Position numbers and translations under genes: made by a program | Part shown: piece after piece, positions 33,000-44,124 of the stretch | Position numbering within the stretch: the first letter of the stretch is position 1 | Layout of the letters: each line of letters starts with the position of its first letter | Assembly: GCA_015227615.1 (NCBI GenBank) | Contig: JAALGZ010000002.1 | Location: 992,001-1,056,000, forward strand | Length of the DNA: 64,000 nt | Source: Labyrinthula sp. Ha | Taxonomy: Eukaryota > Sar > Bigyra > Labyrinthulida > Labyrinthulaceae | Direction of reading: 5' to 3' | The notes under the pieces: model-generated | What the model was told of the DNA's origin: nothing | The model's input: the letters and a program-made list of their open reading frames with translations, nothing else | The model's database searches: none

Positions 33000-33930
33000 G
33001 CTCGAAGAAAGTAAACAACATGGTATTGTACTTGATTCAGGCTGATATAATTCCAGTACACGTCCTATCATGCACCTCCGCTTTCAAGAAAAGAATGCAT
33101 TCCAACTGCCATGTAATGTATTCTCATCTAGAAAAAACGCTTTCTGCTTAAAATCAGAGAAAGCAAGTTGCCGAAACCAAACTCTGTATCTAAACTCAAA
33201 ATCGTCTAATTGAAACATGAAACAGCGAGCTTTCAATCCTCATAATATAACCTTTTAAGGTTACCTGTCTTCAAGAGAAATTTTCTAATTGCACGTACAT
33301 GTTCTTTACTGAAAAAGATGAGCTAAGAGTAAACAAAAGCCAGTTAAGAGCTCTCAAGATAATGAGAAGATAATGGTACTGCTGTTGCCCTCCAAGAGGA
33401 CAACAAAACTATATACCTGATCATCACAACAAAATTAGAATTTTTCCACAAGGCTGTTTGGACGAAGCATTCCTTTCTTTTGTATAGCGTGCTTATTTCT
33501 TAAGCCTCATTTGGAGACCACGACGCTTAACTGCATATGTATCTAGGGTAATATATTTTGTACAGTAAGAGAAAAGAGAGTCCCAACATATTTCACTAAT
33601 GAAACCGTCTAGCACAAATGCGATGGAGAATTTAAGAACACAGCAAAAACTATCTATCGGTAATAAGAGTAGCCGATTGAAGCTAAGCTAAATAAAACAT
33701 CTAATTGTTAGTGACGCCAAATGTATGAGGTCACAGTACCTGTCAGTAGATAGTGAAAACCAAAGCCTACTATGAGAATCCAAAGGTTCGTAAGAAAGCA
33801 CTCAACCATGCATTTTCCAAGTATACACTTAGAACAACCACAGCAGTGCATCTGTACAGAAACGACTATATATAGTATCATCAAATGTCATGCCTTTCAA
33901 AAGTCTTAATTAAATAGAATAATTTTGCCG
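33000..33930. other. Intergenic, 3' flank of CstF-77 gene
   Basis: No secure frame, RNA gene or repeat recognised. The right end holds the 3' UTR of the minus-strand CstF-77 gene. Confidence 0.4.
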
Positions 33931-33932
33931 GT

Positions 33933-35894
33933 TTAATTCTCCATTTGTTGCCTTCTGGCGAAAATGTCAGGTCCATCAGACATCTTAATATTATTCTGCT
34001 TGTCAGGGAAAACTTGCTGATCCAACGGAATCGTAGCAAGATCAAATCTTTGAATAGACTTCAGCAGGTTAACAACAGTAATATTGAGTTTGATCCTTTC
34101 ATCCAGGTTCTTTTCGACTAGTCTCTCATGAAGCTTTTCTAGGAAGGTAGGAACTTGGGGTTTTTGATCGTTTTTCTGCTTTTGTGCTGAAATTCTTGGC
34201 GCTGGCATTGGAGCAGATTGTAATTTTACAGTTTGTTTAGTGCGCGAGATAAACTCTGCATCGAAAAAGTTGGAAATAGAACTTTCTAGTTGAGAGCTTG
34301 AAACAAGGCCATCAAAAACATTAAATCCGGAAGAAACTAAGTTTTGAAGGTTCGTGTTTTGTTTGTACTTGAAGGCATACTTTTCTTTCACCTTTTGAAG
34401 TAGCTTCGAGTCATTTAACATGGCAAAATTCAAATAAATTTCCCATATTTTCATACTCCTTTCTGCCACTCCATCTAAAGATAAGACTGATTCAAGTGCC
34501 TCGATAAGTTTTGCTTGATCACCTTTTGCTTCACAATATAGAATATAGTCCTCGGAAAAACTAGTCACATCCTCTATTTGGCTTTGCATTTTAGAATTTG
34601 TTGAAAATGCTGTTAACGTTTTTTCCACCAAAGAATCCCAAAACTTCTGAGTATTAACTAGCTTAGCAGCTTTTTGGAATAGTCTAGTTGCAAGATAATT
34701 TTGTTTTTCAAGTTCATCATTTGCTACATGAAAAACCTCTTGCACACTTTTAACCCCGTTCTCTTTGTAAACGTGAACCAATAGAAAAATATAAATTGTT
34801 TCCCTATCAGCTAAGGTCTTGTGCAATCGCAATAAGTTTCTAAACACTTCCTCCACTTGATCTGACAGCTCAGGAAAGTTTTGAACAAATAAGACTCCGA
34901 GCACAATACTCTCCGGTAAATACTTCTTAGCTAGATTCAGAATTTCTAACCTATCACTTTTTGTTTTCAATACAGTGCTATTGAAAAATAGTATCCACAA
35001 CTCTAGACAATACGTCTGGCTCCCAATGGCCTGCAGGTACACAAACCGCGTTGCTTCATATTTGACAACCTCCATCCATTGAGTAATCTGTCTCTGGTTC
35101 TCTGGGCTTGAAATCTTTTGCTTCTCTGGAAGGTTCTCTGTCATGAGACCCCTCCAAAGTCTTCCTCTCACATTAGCTTCTTCATTTGATGACTCCATGA
35201 CACCTTTAGCTTCAGCCTTCTTCTCAGGCCTGGGTTCAAACTGATCATAGCTTGCCCAAACTTCCTTCAAACCTCTTAAAGGTACACTGAATGCTTTGAA
35301 AAATGCTTTTCTCGTGACTTCTAACCTTTCAGCGGAATTTTTAACCTGCTTCTTCAGAAAATTAAGATATTCTAGCCATATGTCAGTAGAGTTATAGTGA
35401 AATCCCACATTCTCTATGCTCAACTCAAAACCTTTTTCAATATCATTCTCAGTTAACTTTTTGTTTGCAAGAAGATATTTTACATAAACGTGCCATAGAG
35501 TTACACTGCAAACAAGCAATAAACTTCTCCTGAAAACAGTCTTCAAATATTCAAACTCTTCATCCTCATTTGCCAAAGCCAGTTTAAGCTCCTGATCTGC
35601 GTATCTTGTCCATATTTTGGAGGAGAGAGGATATTGAGAAACTAATGCTTCCCACATGGGTCTTCTTTTTATTATATCAGGCTCCTCCGACACCTTTCGA
35701 AGTAGTTTTAACCAAGTTCTGGTTTCAGCAGGATTGCCCTGAAGATCTGTGATATCAGTTTCTTCTTGATGTTGATGATCATCAAGTGGATCATTTGCTC
35801 TTTCTAAACCTGGTATTGGTGATCCATTCGATTCAGACAATTTCTCTGTTCGCTCATGTGCTTTAGGTTGATTATCAACATCCATGGATTCCAT
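33933..35894 (-). CDS. CSTF3: Cleavage stimulation factor subunit 77 kDa / Rna14
   Basis: A 653-residue, intronless protein made of half-a-TPR (HAT) repeats, recognisable from regularly spaced aromatic pairs such as SKIWTRYADQEL, VTLWHVYVKYLL, TDIWLEYLNFLKK, KEVWASYDQFEP and MKIWEIYLNFAML. The C-terminus ends in SDGPDIFARRQQMEN, matching the conserved short C-terminal motif (DIYRxRQ) that follows the HAT domain in CstF-77. The protein is the dimeric scaffold of the cleavage stimulation factor, acting in mRNA 3'-end cleavage in the nucleus. Animal CstF-77 is about 717 residues; this one has a shorter tail. The acidic, His-rich N-terminus (DPLDDHQHQEETD) is variable in the family. It is transcribed divergently from Elp3. 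Confidence 0.87.
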   Translation of the reverse strand: MESMDVDNQPKAHERTEKLSESNGSPIPGLERANDPLDDHQHQEETDITDLQGNPAETRTWLKLLRKVSEEPDIIKRRPMWEALVSQYPLSSKIWTRYADQELKLALANEDEEFEYLKTVFRRSLLLVCSVTLWHVYVKYLLANKKLTENDIEKGFELSIENVGFHYNSTDIWLEYLNFLKKQVKNSAERLEVTRKAFFKAFSVPLRGLKEVWASYDQFEPRPEKKAEAKGVMESSNEEANVRGRLWRGLMTENLPEKQKISSPENQRQITQWMEVVKYEATRFVYLQAIGSQTYCLELWILFFNSTVLKTKSDRLEILNLAKKYLPESIVLGVLFVQNFPELSDQVEEVFRNLLRLHKTLADRETIYIFLLVHVYKENGVKSVQEVFHVANDELEKQNYLATRLFQKAAKLVNTQKFWDSLVEKTLTAFSTNSKMQSQIEDVTSFSEDYILYCEAKGDQAKLIEALESVLSLDGVAERSMKIWEIYLNFAMLNDSKLLQKVKEKYAFKYKQNTNLQNLVSSGFNVFDGLVSSSQLESSISNFFDAEFISRTKQTVKLQSAPMPAPRISAQKQKNDQKPQVPTFLEKLHERLVEKNLDERIKLNITVVNLLKSIQRFDLATIPLDQQVFPDKQNNIKMSDGPDIFARRQQMEN

Positions 35895-35978
35895 TATCTT
35901 TTCCTTCTTATGATTAGAGGTCAGCTAATGACGTCATTAAATGTGGTCCTACTTAAAATAGTCCACGAAATTTCCAAA
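35895..35978. promoter_or_regulatory. Compact bidirectional promoter region
   Basis: About 84 bp separate the CstF-77 ATG (minus strand) from the favoured Elp3 ATG (plus strand), so both promoters must share this space or overlap the coding ends. It contains one striking element, the palindrome at 35926-35939. No TATA box is seen. Confidence 0.6.
35926..35939. promoter_or_regulatory. Perfect 14-bp palindrome with CRE core
   Basis: TAATGACGTCATTA is its own reverse complement and contains the full CRE octamer TGACGTCA bound by bZIP factors of the CREB/ATF type. It lies near the middle of the gap between two divergent genes, suiting a symmetric regulator of both. That a bZIP protein binds it here is inference. 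Confidence 0.5.
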
Positions 35979-38213
35979 ATGACAACAACAGAAACCTTAC
36001 AAACTATCTCACAGGACCCTGAATTCTATAAAAACACACCAAAAGAAAAGTTTAATATAAACAATCAACTTGAAGATATATTTAAGCCTTTTTTTACTAT
36101 GGTACCCACTGAAGATATTCATCCTCTGCTCCTTTTTTTAGAAGATTGCATCAACGAAGACGTTTCAACGGCTAGTGAGCTTAGTAAGATGTTTTTAAAG
36201 TTAAGGAAAAAACATAAAAGAATATTTAAAAAGAATCACGTTCATTTTGTTCTGAAGAATGTGTTGAAGCCCCAGATTCCTGCTGATAGTTTGAAGTATA
36301 AAAATATTAAAGTTCTTGAGAGCTTGCTTGTGAAGAAGGCGCAGAGAAGTACTTCTGGGGTTCTTGTAGTCACTGTTTTTACAGCTCCATATCCTCATTA
36401 TAATAAAAATGGCAAAACAGTGAAACAAAGATTTACATGTAAATGGAATTGTTATTATTGTCCCGATGAGCCAGGTCAACCACGGAGTTATCTGCACGAT
36501 GAACCAGGAGTTTTGAGAGCAAATAGAAACAATTTTGATCCAGTTATGCAGTTTTTTGATAGGGTAATGACTCTTTATTTTAATGGACATCCGGTAGATA
36601 AGATAGAGCTAATCGTATTAGGAGGAACATGGAGTTCATATCCTCATGAGTATCAAGAAGAGTTTATACGAGATAACTTTTATGCTGCAAATGTATTTTA
36701 TGAGGTCTTTGATAAAGTGTTTAAGGCTAAATTTTCACACCTTAGTTCTGGAAACATGGGTGAGGAGGAAATAATTTTTGACTTTGATGTTCGAAGTTTC
36801 ATGAGAGAGAAGAAAAGTTTAGATGAAGAGAAAAGGTTGAACGAGGTATCGCAATGTAAAATTATAGGTATAACTTTAGAGACAAGACCTGATTGTATTT
36901 CATTGGATGAGATTAGAAGGTTTAGAAAGTATGGTTGTACTAGAGTTCAACTTGGAGTTCAACATACACATTTTTCTGTTTTGAAAAAAATAAATAGAGA
37001 ATGTTATACCCCAAGTGTAATCACTGCTCTAAGACTCTTGAAAAATTGTTGTTATAAAGTAGATGTTCATTTGATGCCAAACCTACCAGGAGCTAACCCT
37101 ACTATGGATAAAGAAATGTTTCACCAGATGTTGTACGACAGCCGGTTACAAGTTGACCAGTGGAAAATTTACCCTTGTGAACTTGTTCCTTGGACAATTA
37201 TTCAAAAGTGGTATAAAGAAGGATCGTATATTCCGTACGATGAAGGCAACTTACTAGATGTTATCAAGTATGTTAAAAGAAGGATGCATCCTTGGATTCG
37301 ATTGAATAGAATAGTCAGAGACATACCTTCGCAATATGTAATTGGAGGGGTGAATAATCCGAGTATGCGACAAGGTATAGCAGAAGCTATGGCTATTGAA
37401 AATCCTAGATATGTTTGCAGGTGCATTCGTTGTAGGGAAGTTAAAGGCAGAAAGGATTTAACACATTTGGCTCAGTTAAGAGTGAGAACATATTTATCTT
37501 CCGAGGGAATTGAATATTTCATTAGTTTTGAGACCCCAGATGACAAATTCATATTTGGCTTTGTCAGATTGCGGGTGCCTAAAGAACTTTTTACAGAAAA
37601 GAACCTTCGATTCTACAACAACTTGGAAAATGTGGCTGATGGTTTGTCTAACAAGCTAAATATTACTGAGACAGCAAAAAGTGATATCAACCTTCCAAGT
37701 AACGCGAATGGATTTGGTGTGGTTAATGGGTACAACTGTTGGGAAGAAACACCAGAAACTAAGCAGAAGCGAAGGTTGCGTGCACGGACTACGAGTGGTG
37801 GACATATTTCATCACTGGGTAGTGTTCAAGAAGTTTTTCCTGAACTCAAGGGGTGTGCCCTTGTTAGAGAGTTACATGTGTACGGACAACTTACACCAGT
37901 CAATCTGTTGAAAGAGGGCAATGGCGAGCAGCAGCACGTTGGTTTCGGAAAAAGATTAATGCGACAGGCTGAGGTTATTTGCAAGGATTATGAAAATATA
38001 ACTTCATTAGCAGTGATTTCCGGAGTAGGTGTCCGTAACTTTTATAGAGGCATTGGTTATAAACTGACAGGGGAAAGCGAGATGATGATCAAACCTGTAA
38101 ATTTGCCACTTTACCAGCAATATTTTGAGTCGTTATCATCTAGAGTTCTCATTCTAGTTGCTGGATTTTGCATGATTGTGTTTCAAACTTTCATTTTGTA
38201 TTCAAATATATGA
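35979..38213 (+). CDS. ELP3: Elongator protein 3 (Elp3) with C-terminal membrane anchor
   Basis: Radical SAM plus acetyltransferase enzyme that adds the carboxymethyl precursor to wobble uridines of tRNAs. With the ATG at 35979 it has 744 residues. The frame stays open back to 35856, with other ATGs at 35910 and 35928, but those would overlap the palindrome, and the ATG at 35856 the CstF-77 gene. The radical SAM cysteines are CKWNCYYC (about 154-161), then PDEPGQPRSY and ELIVLGGTWSSYP. The acetyl-CoA site is QHVGFGKRLMRQAE (about 652), with GVRNFYRGIGY near the end. After the usual C-terminus comes a hydrophobic segment (about 723-740, VLILVAGFCMIVFQTFIL) and four residues, a classical tail anchor. 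A tail-anchored Elp3 on the mitochondrial surface is known from Toxoplasma. No introns are seen. Confidence 0.93.
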   Translation: MTTTETLQTISQDPEFYKNTPKEKFNINNQLEDIFKPFFTMVPTEDIHPLLLFLEDCINEDVSTASELSKMFLKLRKKHKRIFKKNHVHFVLKNVLKPQIPADSLKYKNIKVLESLLVKKAQRSTSGVLVVTVFTAPYPHYNKNGKTVKQRFTCKWNCYYCPDEPGQPRSYLHDEPGVLRANRNNFDPVMQFFDRVMTLYFNGHPVDKIELIVLGGTWSSYPHEYQEEFIRDNFYAANVFYEVFDKVFKAKFSHLSSGNMGEEEIIFDFDVRSFMREKKSLDEEKRLNEVSQCKIIGITLETRPDCISLDEIRRFRKYGCTRVQLGVQHTHFSVLKKINRECYTPSVITALRLLKNCCYKVDVHLMPNLPGANPTMDKEMFHQMLYDSRLQVDQWKIYPCELVPWTIIQKWYKEGSYIPYDEGNLLDVIKYVKRRMHPWIRLNRIVRDIPSQYVIGGVNNPSMRQGIAEAMAIENPRYVCRCIRCREVKGRKDLTHLAQLRVRTYLSSEGIEYFISFETPDDKFIFGFVRLRVPKELFTEKNLRFYNNLENVADGLSNKLNITETAKSDINLPSNANGFGVVNGYNCWEETPETKQKRRLRARTTSGGHISSLGSVQEVFPELKGCALVRELHVYGQLTPVNLLKEGNGEQQHVGFGKRLMRQAEVICKDYENITSLAVISGVGVRNFYRGIGYKLTGESEMMIKPVNLPLYQQYFESLSSRVLILVAGFCMIVFQTFILYSNI

Positions 38214-38216
38214 ACA

Positions 38217-41200
38217 ACTTGGAAGAATTAAGCTTGAGATTCTAGAAAAAGGGAATGAAGAACTATAGTCTCGTTTAGCTTTTTGTTCCTGTGACTTTCC
38301 GTTTATATTCTCTTGGAATGTTTCGGTTACTCTATTTGAAGAACAAAGTTTATACTCTTATGGCGCTATAAGTTTAAGATTTTACAAAGTTCTACTCTCT
38401 TATTTTATCTTCTCATCGGTATGGACTGCATTTTTCAAAAACACCTTTTTAAAGTATTTCAGTATCACTTCTTAAACGATGAAGATATTTTCTGAAAGTA
38501 TTGTAATTTTTAGTTGACTGATGTCATTGGTACTCATGATTTGTTTCCTTTAGAGTATTGTTTACACTGTAAGAATATAGCCTATCTCCTGATTTAATTT
38601 TCAATGACTGTTAGATGTACACTTGTTTACATAGTTAATACATTTTAGCGGAAACATGTTTAGACTGGAAGGGAATAACTATATTTGAAAAGATTAAACT
38701 TTCCTTTGAGGTCTTGTTACTTTTGAGAATACTTCTTCGGCTTTTAACATATTTTAATTAAAGTCAAATTTTGTGGTATTATTTTGTTTTTGCCTTATAA
38801 ACCCTATTTCTTGTCTGCTTTCATGAGTTTTCTTGTTAGTGTTTCCTATAAAATAAATAGTTAGATATGGGAAACGTCTTAGAGGTTTTCTTAGCTTTCC
38901 TCTAAGGAGCGTTATATATATATGTATATTTTGGTAGTCAGTATATATTGTTTTGTTTACCCAAGGGAGGTAAAACCACCTAAAGTTAAAAGACAAAACA
39001 AAATACATACTTTTCTTCAAAAACAATTAGTGATGAAATTAGCAATGACAACATTAAATTAATAACCTCTCCTATGAAACCAGTACCCAATAGTCCTACC
39101 CAGGAATATTTGAAGTCATACTTGTACTCATCAGCGTGTTACTTTAAAGAGTAAGGTAATTACTGGTTATATTTATGGAATTATGAACAAATAGATCGTC
39201 ACTGCGAACTAAGAAATCACGAACTGCTAGATGCTCATCTAGTTTTGGTAAGAGAATATAGGAGGGGTACATAGGACGGTGTTAAATATATTGTCTTATC
39301 TTTTGAGTTTTTGTATTCCCTTGCTAAAGCTCCTGTTCTATAGCTCCTTTCTCTTATCTTCTTTCTAATCCCCCTGTGTTTCTCCTTTCTCTGTTTTTTC
39401 CTTTGTATTGCTCAGGTGGTTTTCCTCTGCCTGTTGTTTTTAATCAATCGACATCTTTTTGTATACATTTCATTATTCTCCTTAAATTCAGCTATTTTGA
39501 TTTTGCCAACTTCTCTCTGGAAAGATAGAAGAATATAATACCAGAGAACAGATAAATAGTGTGAAAGAATAAGGCCAATATCAGATATAACTTTCCTCAT
39601 ACATTAAACTCAAAGACAAAAACAAGAGAATCTTGATGTTCTAAACAAAATTTGTAAATTTTAGTAATGCAACTACCGGTAAGTATAATAGGTGAGGATA
39701 AAAATGCATCGAGCCAGAAAGGCAAACAAAAAATCAATTGTATTGAGTGCTGTCTTCACAAAGAATGAATATTAGCTCTTTTTCTTTATTATTTTCATAA
39801 CGACTCAAGGTTGAAATATATGAATACATATTCTATTTCATTGGAATGAGGATACAGAGAGAGAGTAGAGTTTATATCTATATGTTGAGAACCTTAGAGG
39901 TTGAAGACACAATTTTCATCTTCAGAAAAGAGTTTAATCTTTTCTAGTTATATGAGTCAAGTATCCTTGGAACTGGGTGGTTCTAATGAATAGCTATCTT
40001 GTGTTATACTAAAGACCTCATATAACATAAATGTGAACTTTAGGTCACATAGGGCTTTCTTTCCATGTGTTCTTGTAAGATCTGAATTAACCTATCAGAT
40101 ACAAAAAAAATATTTTCATGAGCCATGTGATGAAACTGGATACCAAAAACTATAATACAGGTTTTAAAAGTATCTAATTTCTTCCATACCTATTAAAAAG
40201 ATTCTTCTTCCTATTATTCTTAATAACGGATAAGAACCAGTATCTTCTTTGAATCTTGTTAACGAGACATACCGTTATAATATTATGGGAACAAAAGGAA
40301 AGATAAGGTTCTTAAAAACGAGCTTAACACTTGGTGTTATAAGTTTTACTTTTTTTTTCAGTACGTACAAACACTAGTATGCAATGACCTTACTTTGTCT
40401 GCGTAGCATGTGATTAGAGATTTTTAATGCGATGAACGTTGTTATGAATCAACCAATAGGTCGATAAGGGAGATAAGTCTTAAGTTTGGAAAGAATTTGT
40501 TTGCTGTTCCGTTTTAATTAATTAACTGAGAAACACTGTTCTATAAACTGTATTATTACAAAAGTTAGAACTCTAAATGTTAAAAGAGTTCTTTGATTTT
40601 ATATATATAGTGATGCATTTAACTTTGTTTCAGGTAGTATTTCTGTATCTTCTTAGTTTCAACTTAGTTTTCAAACTTTTAAGATTCATTTACCATTTAG
40701 AGAAACTTTAAAAAAATATTAACTCTTTGGTAGATCCTTGTAAACTCTGAGGCCTCATGAAGAATCAAGTTTGATCAGCATTAGCGAAGCAGTTTTTGCT
40801 AAAGCCAATTTATTATCTCAAAGATTTGTTTCTTGCCAAATTAGAAGCGCCGATTCTTCCAACTCAAAATAAAAAAAGAAACTGTCCCCAAGCTAAATGT
40901 TAGAGCTTTTTTTATTAAGTTTGCCCCAGTATTGTTCCCTTTCTCTAGATTGAAAAACTAAAGTTAGTAACTTAATTGTTGTGTATCCGATTAAATGAAA
41001 TATAAAACTTTTTATTCTGTAGAACTGGAAATATTATAATCCTTGAAGATATTTTTTCTGTGTATTCTCTATTCACAGACCTATAAAGAACTTTAATGAT
41101 ATGTTTTCTTTATATTTCTAGTAGCTCATGGATGTCCATATGTTCTTCGTAATTTTATTAACTGAAAAGAACAAAATGCTTGACGTAACCTTTGTTCCTT

Positions 41201-41300
41201 CGCAGAGCAAATACAAGCTGCTTTGGTTTTTCTTTTATAGTATATGAATTAGTTAATTAAGCTCTTAAGCTTTAGGTTCGTATCTCTAATTGGCCAACGG
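38217..41300. other. Long intergenic region
   Basis: AT-rich, with only short chance frames (for example 38754-39026 and 39412-39600, both minus). No RNA gene or repeat recognised. Confidence 0.45.
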
Positions 41301-41303
41301 AAT

Positions 41304-41670
41304 ATGATTTTTAAGCGCCAGCGCATCGTACGCCACTTTATTCGTATTGTATCACCCGAATCCAAAGAAAATAGTTACCCAAACAATGTAACTAATTCAG
41401 TAAATGACAATAAACAAATCAAAAAGTAAAAATGAAAGATAATATTATTTATATGGATAGAGAAATTATAAAAAAAGGAAAATATTGACATGAAGCTTTG
41501 GAAATAATATCTGAAACTGAAGTAAAAAATCAGATTTTCCATCTAGGTGGAGGTGTGTTTGCTTTCAACTGATCGACTTTCCCTAGTTAAATTGCTCAGG
41601 CAAGGGATCAACTCCTCAAACAAGATCTCAGTGGTCTTAGCCAAGCAGCGCAATTGGCTAAGGGGTGATG
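41304..41670 (+). pseudogene. Eroded coding relic, unidentified
   Basis: An ATG frame (MIFKRQRIVRHFIRIVSPES) runs 45 codons to a stop. A likely continuation reads HEALEIISETEVKNQIFHLG, then GGVFAFN, then IAQARDQLLKQDLSGLSQAA in one frame with several stops. A GT..AG pair of about 35 nt could join the first two parts, but the later stops cannot be spliced away. This looks like a dead gene. The family is not recognised. Confidence 0.35.
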
Positions 41671-43560
41671 TGCTCGAGAAAATAGATGAAATAAGAGTTC
41701 CCTGAAGGGGCGGAATAGGGGGTCAGGCTTTATTTATTCTTAGACTTGGATGTTGTATTTCAATCGGTCAGCTTCTTCATTTCAATGTATTAAAAACCTT
41801 TTACTAAGTGGCATGAATTTACATTTGTACGAAGATTCAGCTCTTATGTTTCTTAGAATGAGGTTTTGCACTTGGAACATGATTCAACCCAGTGACTTCT
41901 TTTGATGAGATTGGTGGATTTGTTCCCTAAGATGTTTCTTCACGCTGGTAGGGGAGGTTATGGTTCCAAAAAGGCTCATATGCCTCTGCCAGGTATAGGA
42001 ATAGCATGAGAGGGTATGTTCCTGAAGAAATCTAACATTAATTAAACGTTTCCGGGAGTATAATTGAGTACAATGGAAAAGTTATTATATCGTTAGTTAT
42101 AATATCGATGTGGTTAGAAAATCCTTCTTTTCTTCATTACATTTTTCTTTGAAGAGTGCATCGTTGATGAAGATTCTTGTGATATGTTTTCATCAAAATG
42201 AGAACAATTTCCATCTGGAGCATTCCTGGATGAGCCCCTAATACACAGAATAGTTTTTAAATTTTTTTCTGATATTCTTCACTCACCGTTCTTGTACCTG
42301 CTATTTCACTTTCTATGGGTATTATGTGGGAACGTTCTGCAGTTGGGGTTGTTGGAGACGTTCTTGTTTTGAAAGATGATACTTTTATTCTTAACTGAAA
42401 AACCTCTTAGCTCTCATCAATTATCCTGCCAGCCCTTTCTTTGTTACTTTGTTCTATGAATTAAACTTATAATCCTATCTTGATATTATTAGTTCCCTCG
42501 AAATATGTTTCTTATGTAGGTTTACGTATATATCAGTAATGTCTGCAGCGAAGATATAAATTGTATTAGAACTCTCACGTGTGTCTTGGAATAATGGTTT
42601 TTTTCATGTTAGTAATATTCAGCTGAAAAAATTACAATAACTACATCTATTTTTTCTTTCATAGCATATTTTGAATTTCCAAGATTTTGAATCATGCAGC
42701 ATCCAATCATGTCGTTAAGTTATTCTTGCATCATTTCCCTTATTCCTTTCTGCACGTCCTCGCACTAGTAAATTGGAGCTTTGATTTTATTCGGAAATAT
42801 ATATTCATACTTCTGTGCAGTTTGGTAGTGATATGAAAGGAATTGCTCTATACTTCATGTTTGCGGCTTCTTATTTAAAGCCCTGCCTCTTTGTTCATGG
42901 AGCAGAGTGACGCCACGGGTAGACTAGATTTATGATAGAGTGTTAATACTTTGCGGCCATGTTTCCATAAACATCTTCCGTCTTTTACATTGTTTCATCT
43001 AGGTATGAGGTTTGGGGTTTCTTTGGATACATATTCAACGTATTCTGAAGATGCATATCCAACATTTCAAGTTATTCAAATGTATCGAAAATTGCTGAGA
43101 GAATAGTTTCTAGAACAGGTAATAAAAAAATCCAATTATCTCATCTGCTGCTGAAGGAAAAAGATTACAAAATGTTTACCCCATCTTCCATACACAACAT
43201 CTAATTCCTTGGATGTAAGAACCAAACCTGCACTACCAGTTGAGGTCATCACTATTGGTCTGCTGAACCCCAAATGTTCAACTCAACAACAGTCTAGAAG
43301 TAGCTCTCTGCTATCATAAAGGTAGATTCAAAGTTTACAGTTTCAAAAAAAAAAGAATTCGTCACTATAAGTAACATACCTTTTAATTTATTACGCAAAA
43401 ATTCATGGGTTGCGTTGATTTGGATACTATCAGTGTAAAAAGTCTTAGCATAGTTCATAGGGGTGCGTGAAAAGCGAAACTCTGAAGAGTGACTCTCTTA
43501 TTAGTAGTGCAATCTAATTAAGGATCAGATTCACCCCTTCCGCATAATCAAATAGTTTTT
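41671..43560. other. Intergenic
   Basis: No gene seen. The left end, 41640-41740, is relatively G-rich and includes a tRNA A-box-like AATTGGCTAAGGGG, without a complete tRNA fold. Confidence 0.35.
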
Positions 43561-43579
43561 TTCTTAGTGAACTCCTTTA

Positions 43580-44120
43580 TAATTGAATCCTCTAAAAGCT
43601 TGTCTTCTTTTATTACATATCTCATTAAACATCTAATTAATTTTTCTTCAAGAAAACAAGGTATCTTTGATGGTGTTCAAATGTTACTTGAGATAGTGAG
43701 GTGGCTGCTAGTTCTAGATTTGTAATGAACTGGATCTCGTCTGCCGTTAAATCTTATAAAAACTGTCTTGAGTTTTCTCATCTTCTACATCCTGTCCAAA
43801 ATCATCTCCACAGTTAAAAACGAAGTGTGCTGAGAGGGTTCAGGATCAAGCTTAATGTTGACATCAAATGAGCATTCTTTGCTTGATGTACACTTAATCT
43901 TAAACCTTCCTAGTATTTTAGTTTCAATGTTAAATTTCTTGAGGCTTTCGGCTATTATAAACCTTAGAGAAAAATCGCTTCTCTAGACATATTCATTTGG
44001 ACTAAACCTTAAAAAGGTTTCAAACATATTTGCTATTTCATTTGACTGAACTTCATGCCAGAAATCTTTGTTTTCACTGTTTATTTCAATCAAATCAATT
44101 AACACCTTTGGTTAAGACTC
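43580..44120 (-). pseudogene. Eroded protein-coding gene, unidentified
   Basis: On the minus strand, from about 44115 downward, a nearly continuous frame reads NSENKDFWHEVQSNEIANMF, then ETFLRFSPNEYV, then FIIAESLKKFNIETKILGRF and CSFDVNIKLDPEPSQHTSF. It changes frame to DDFGQDVEDEKTQDSFY and then DLTADEIQFITNLELAATSL. Codon use is clearly protein-like over some 150 codons, interrupted by stops and at least two frame changes without splice signals. The family is not recognised. It is one of the best-preserved dead genes in the window. Confidence 0.5.
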
Positions 44121-44124
44121 GTCA

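Noticed and set aside
35856-35978. An Elp3 start at the upstream ATGs (35856, 35910, 35928)
   Set aside because: The first overlaps the CstF-77 coding end on the opposite strand and the others would make the palindromic element coding; the extra residues are hydrophobic and not part of the Elp3 domain. Not fully excluded: a targeting extension is possible.
38913-38950. TA-rich runs as possible microsatellites or origins
   Set aside because: They are short and imperfect and no different from the AT-rich background.
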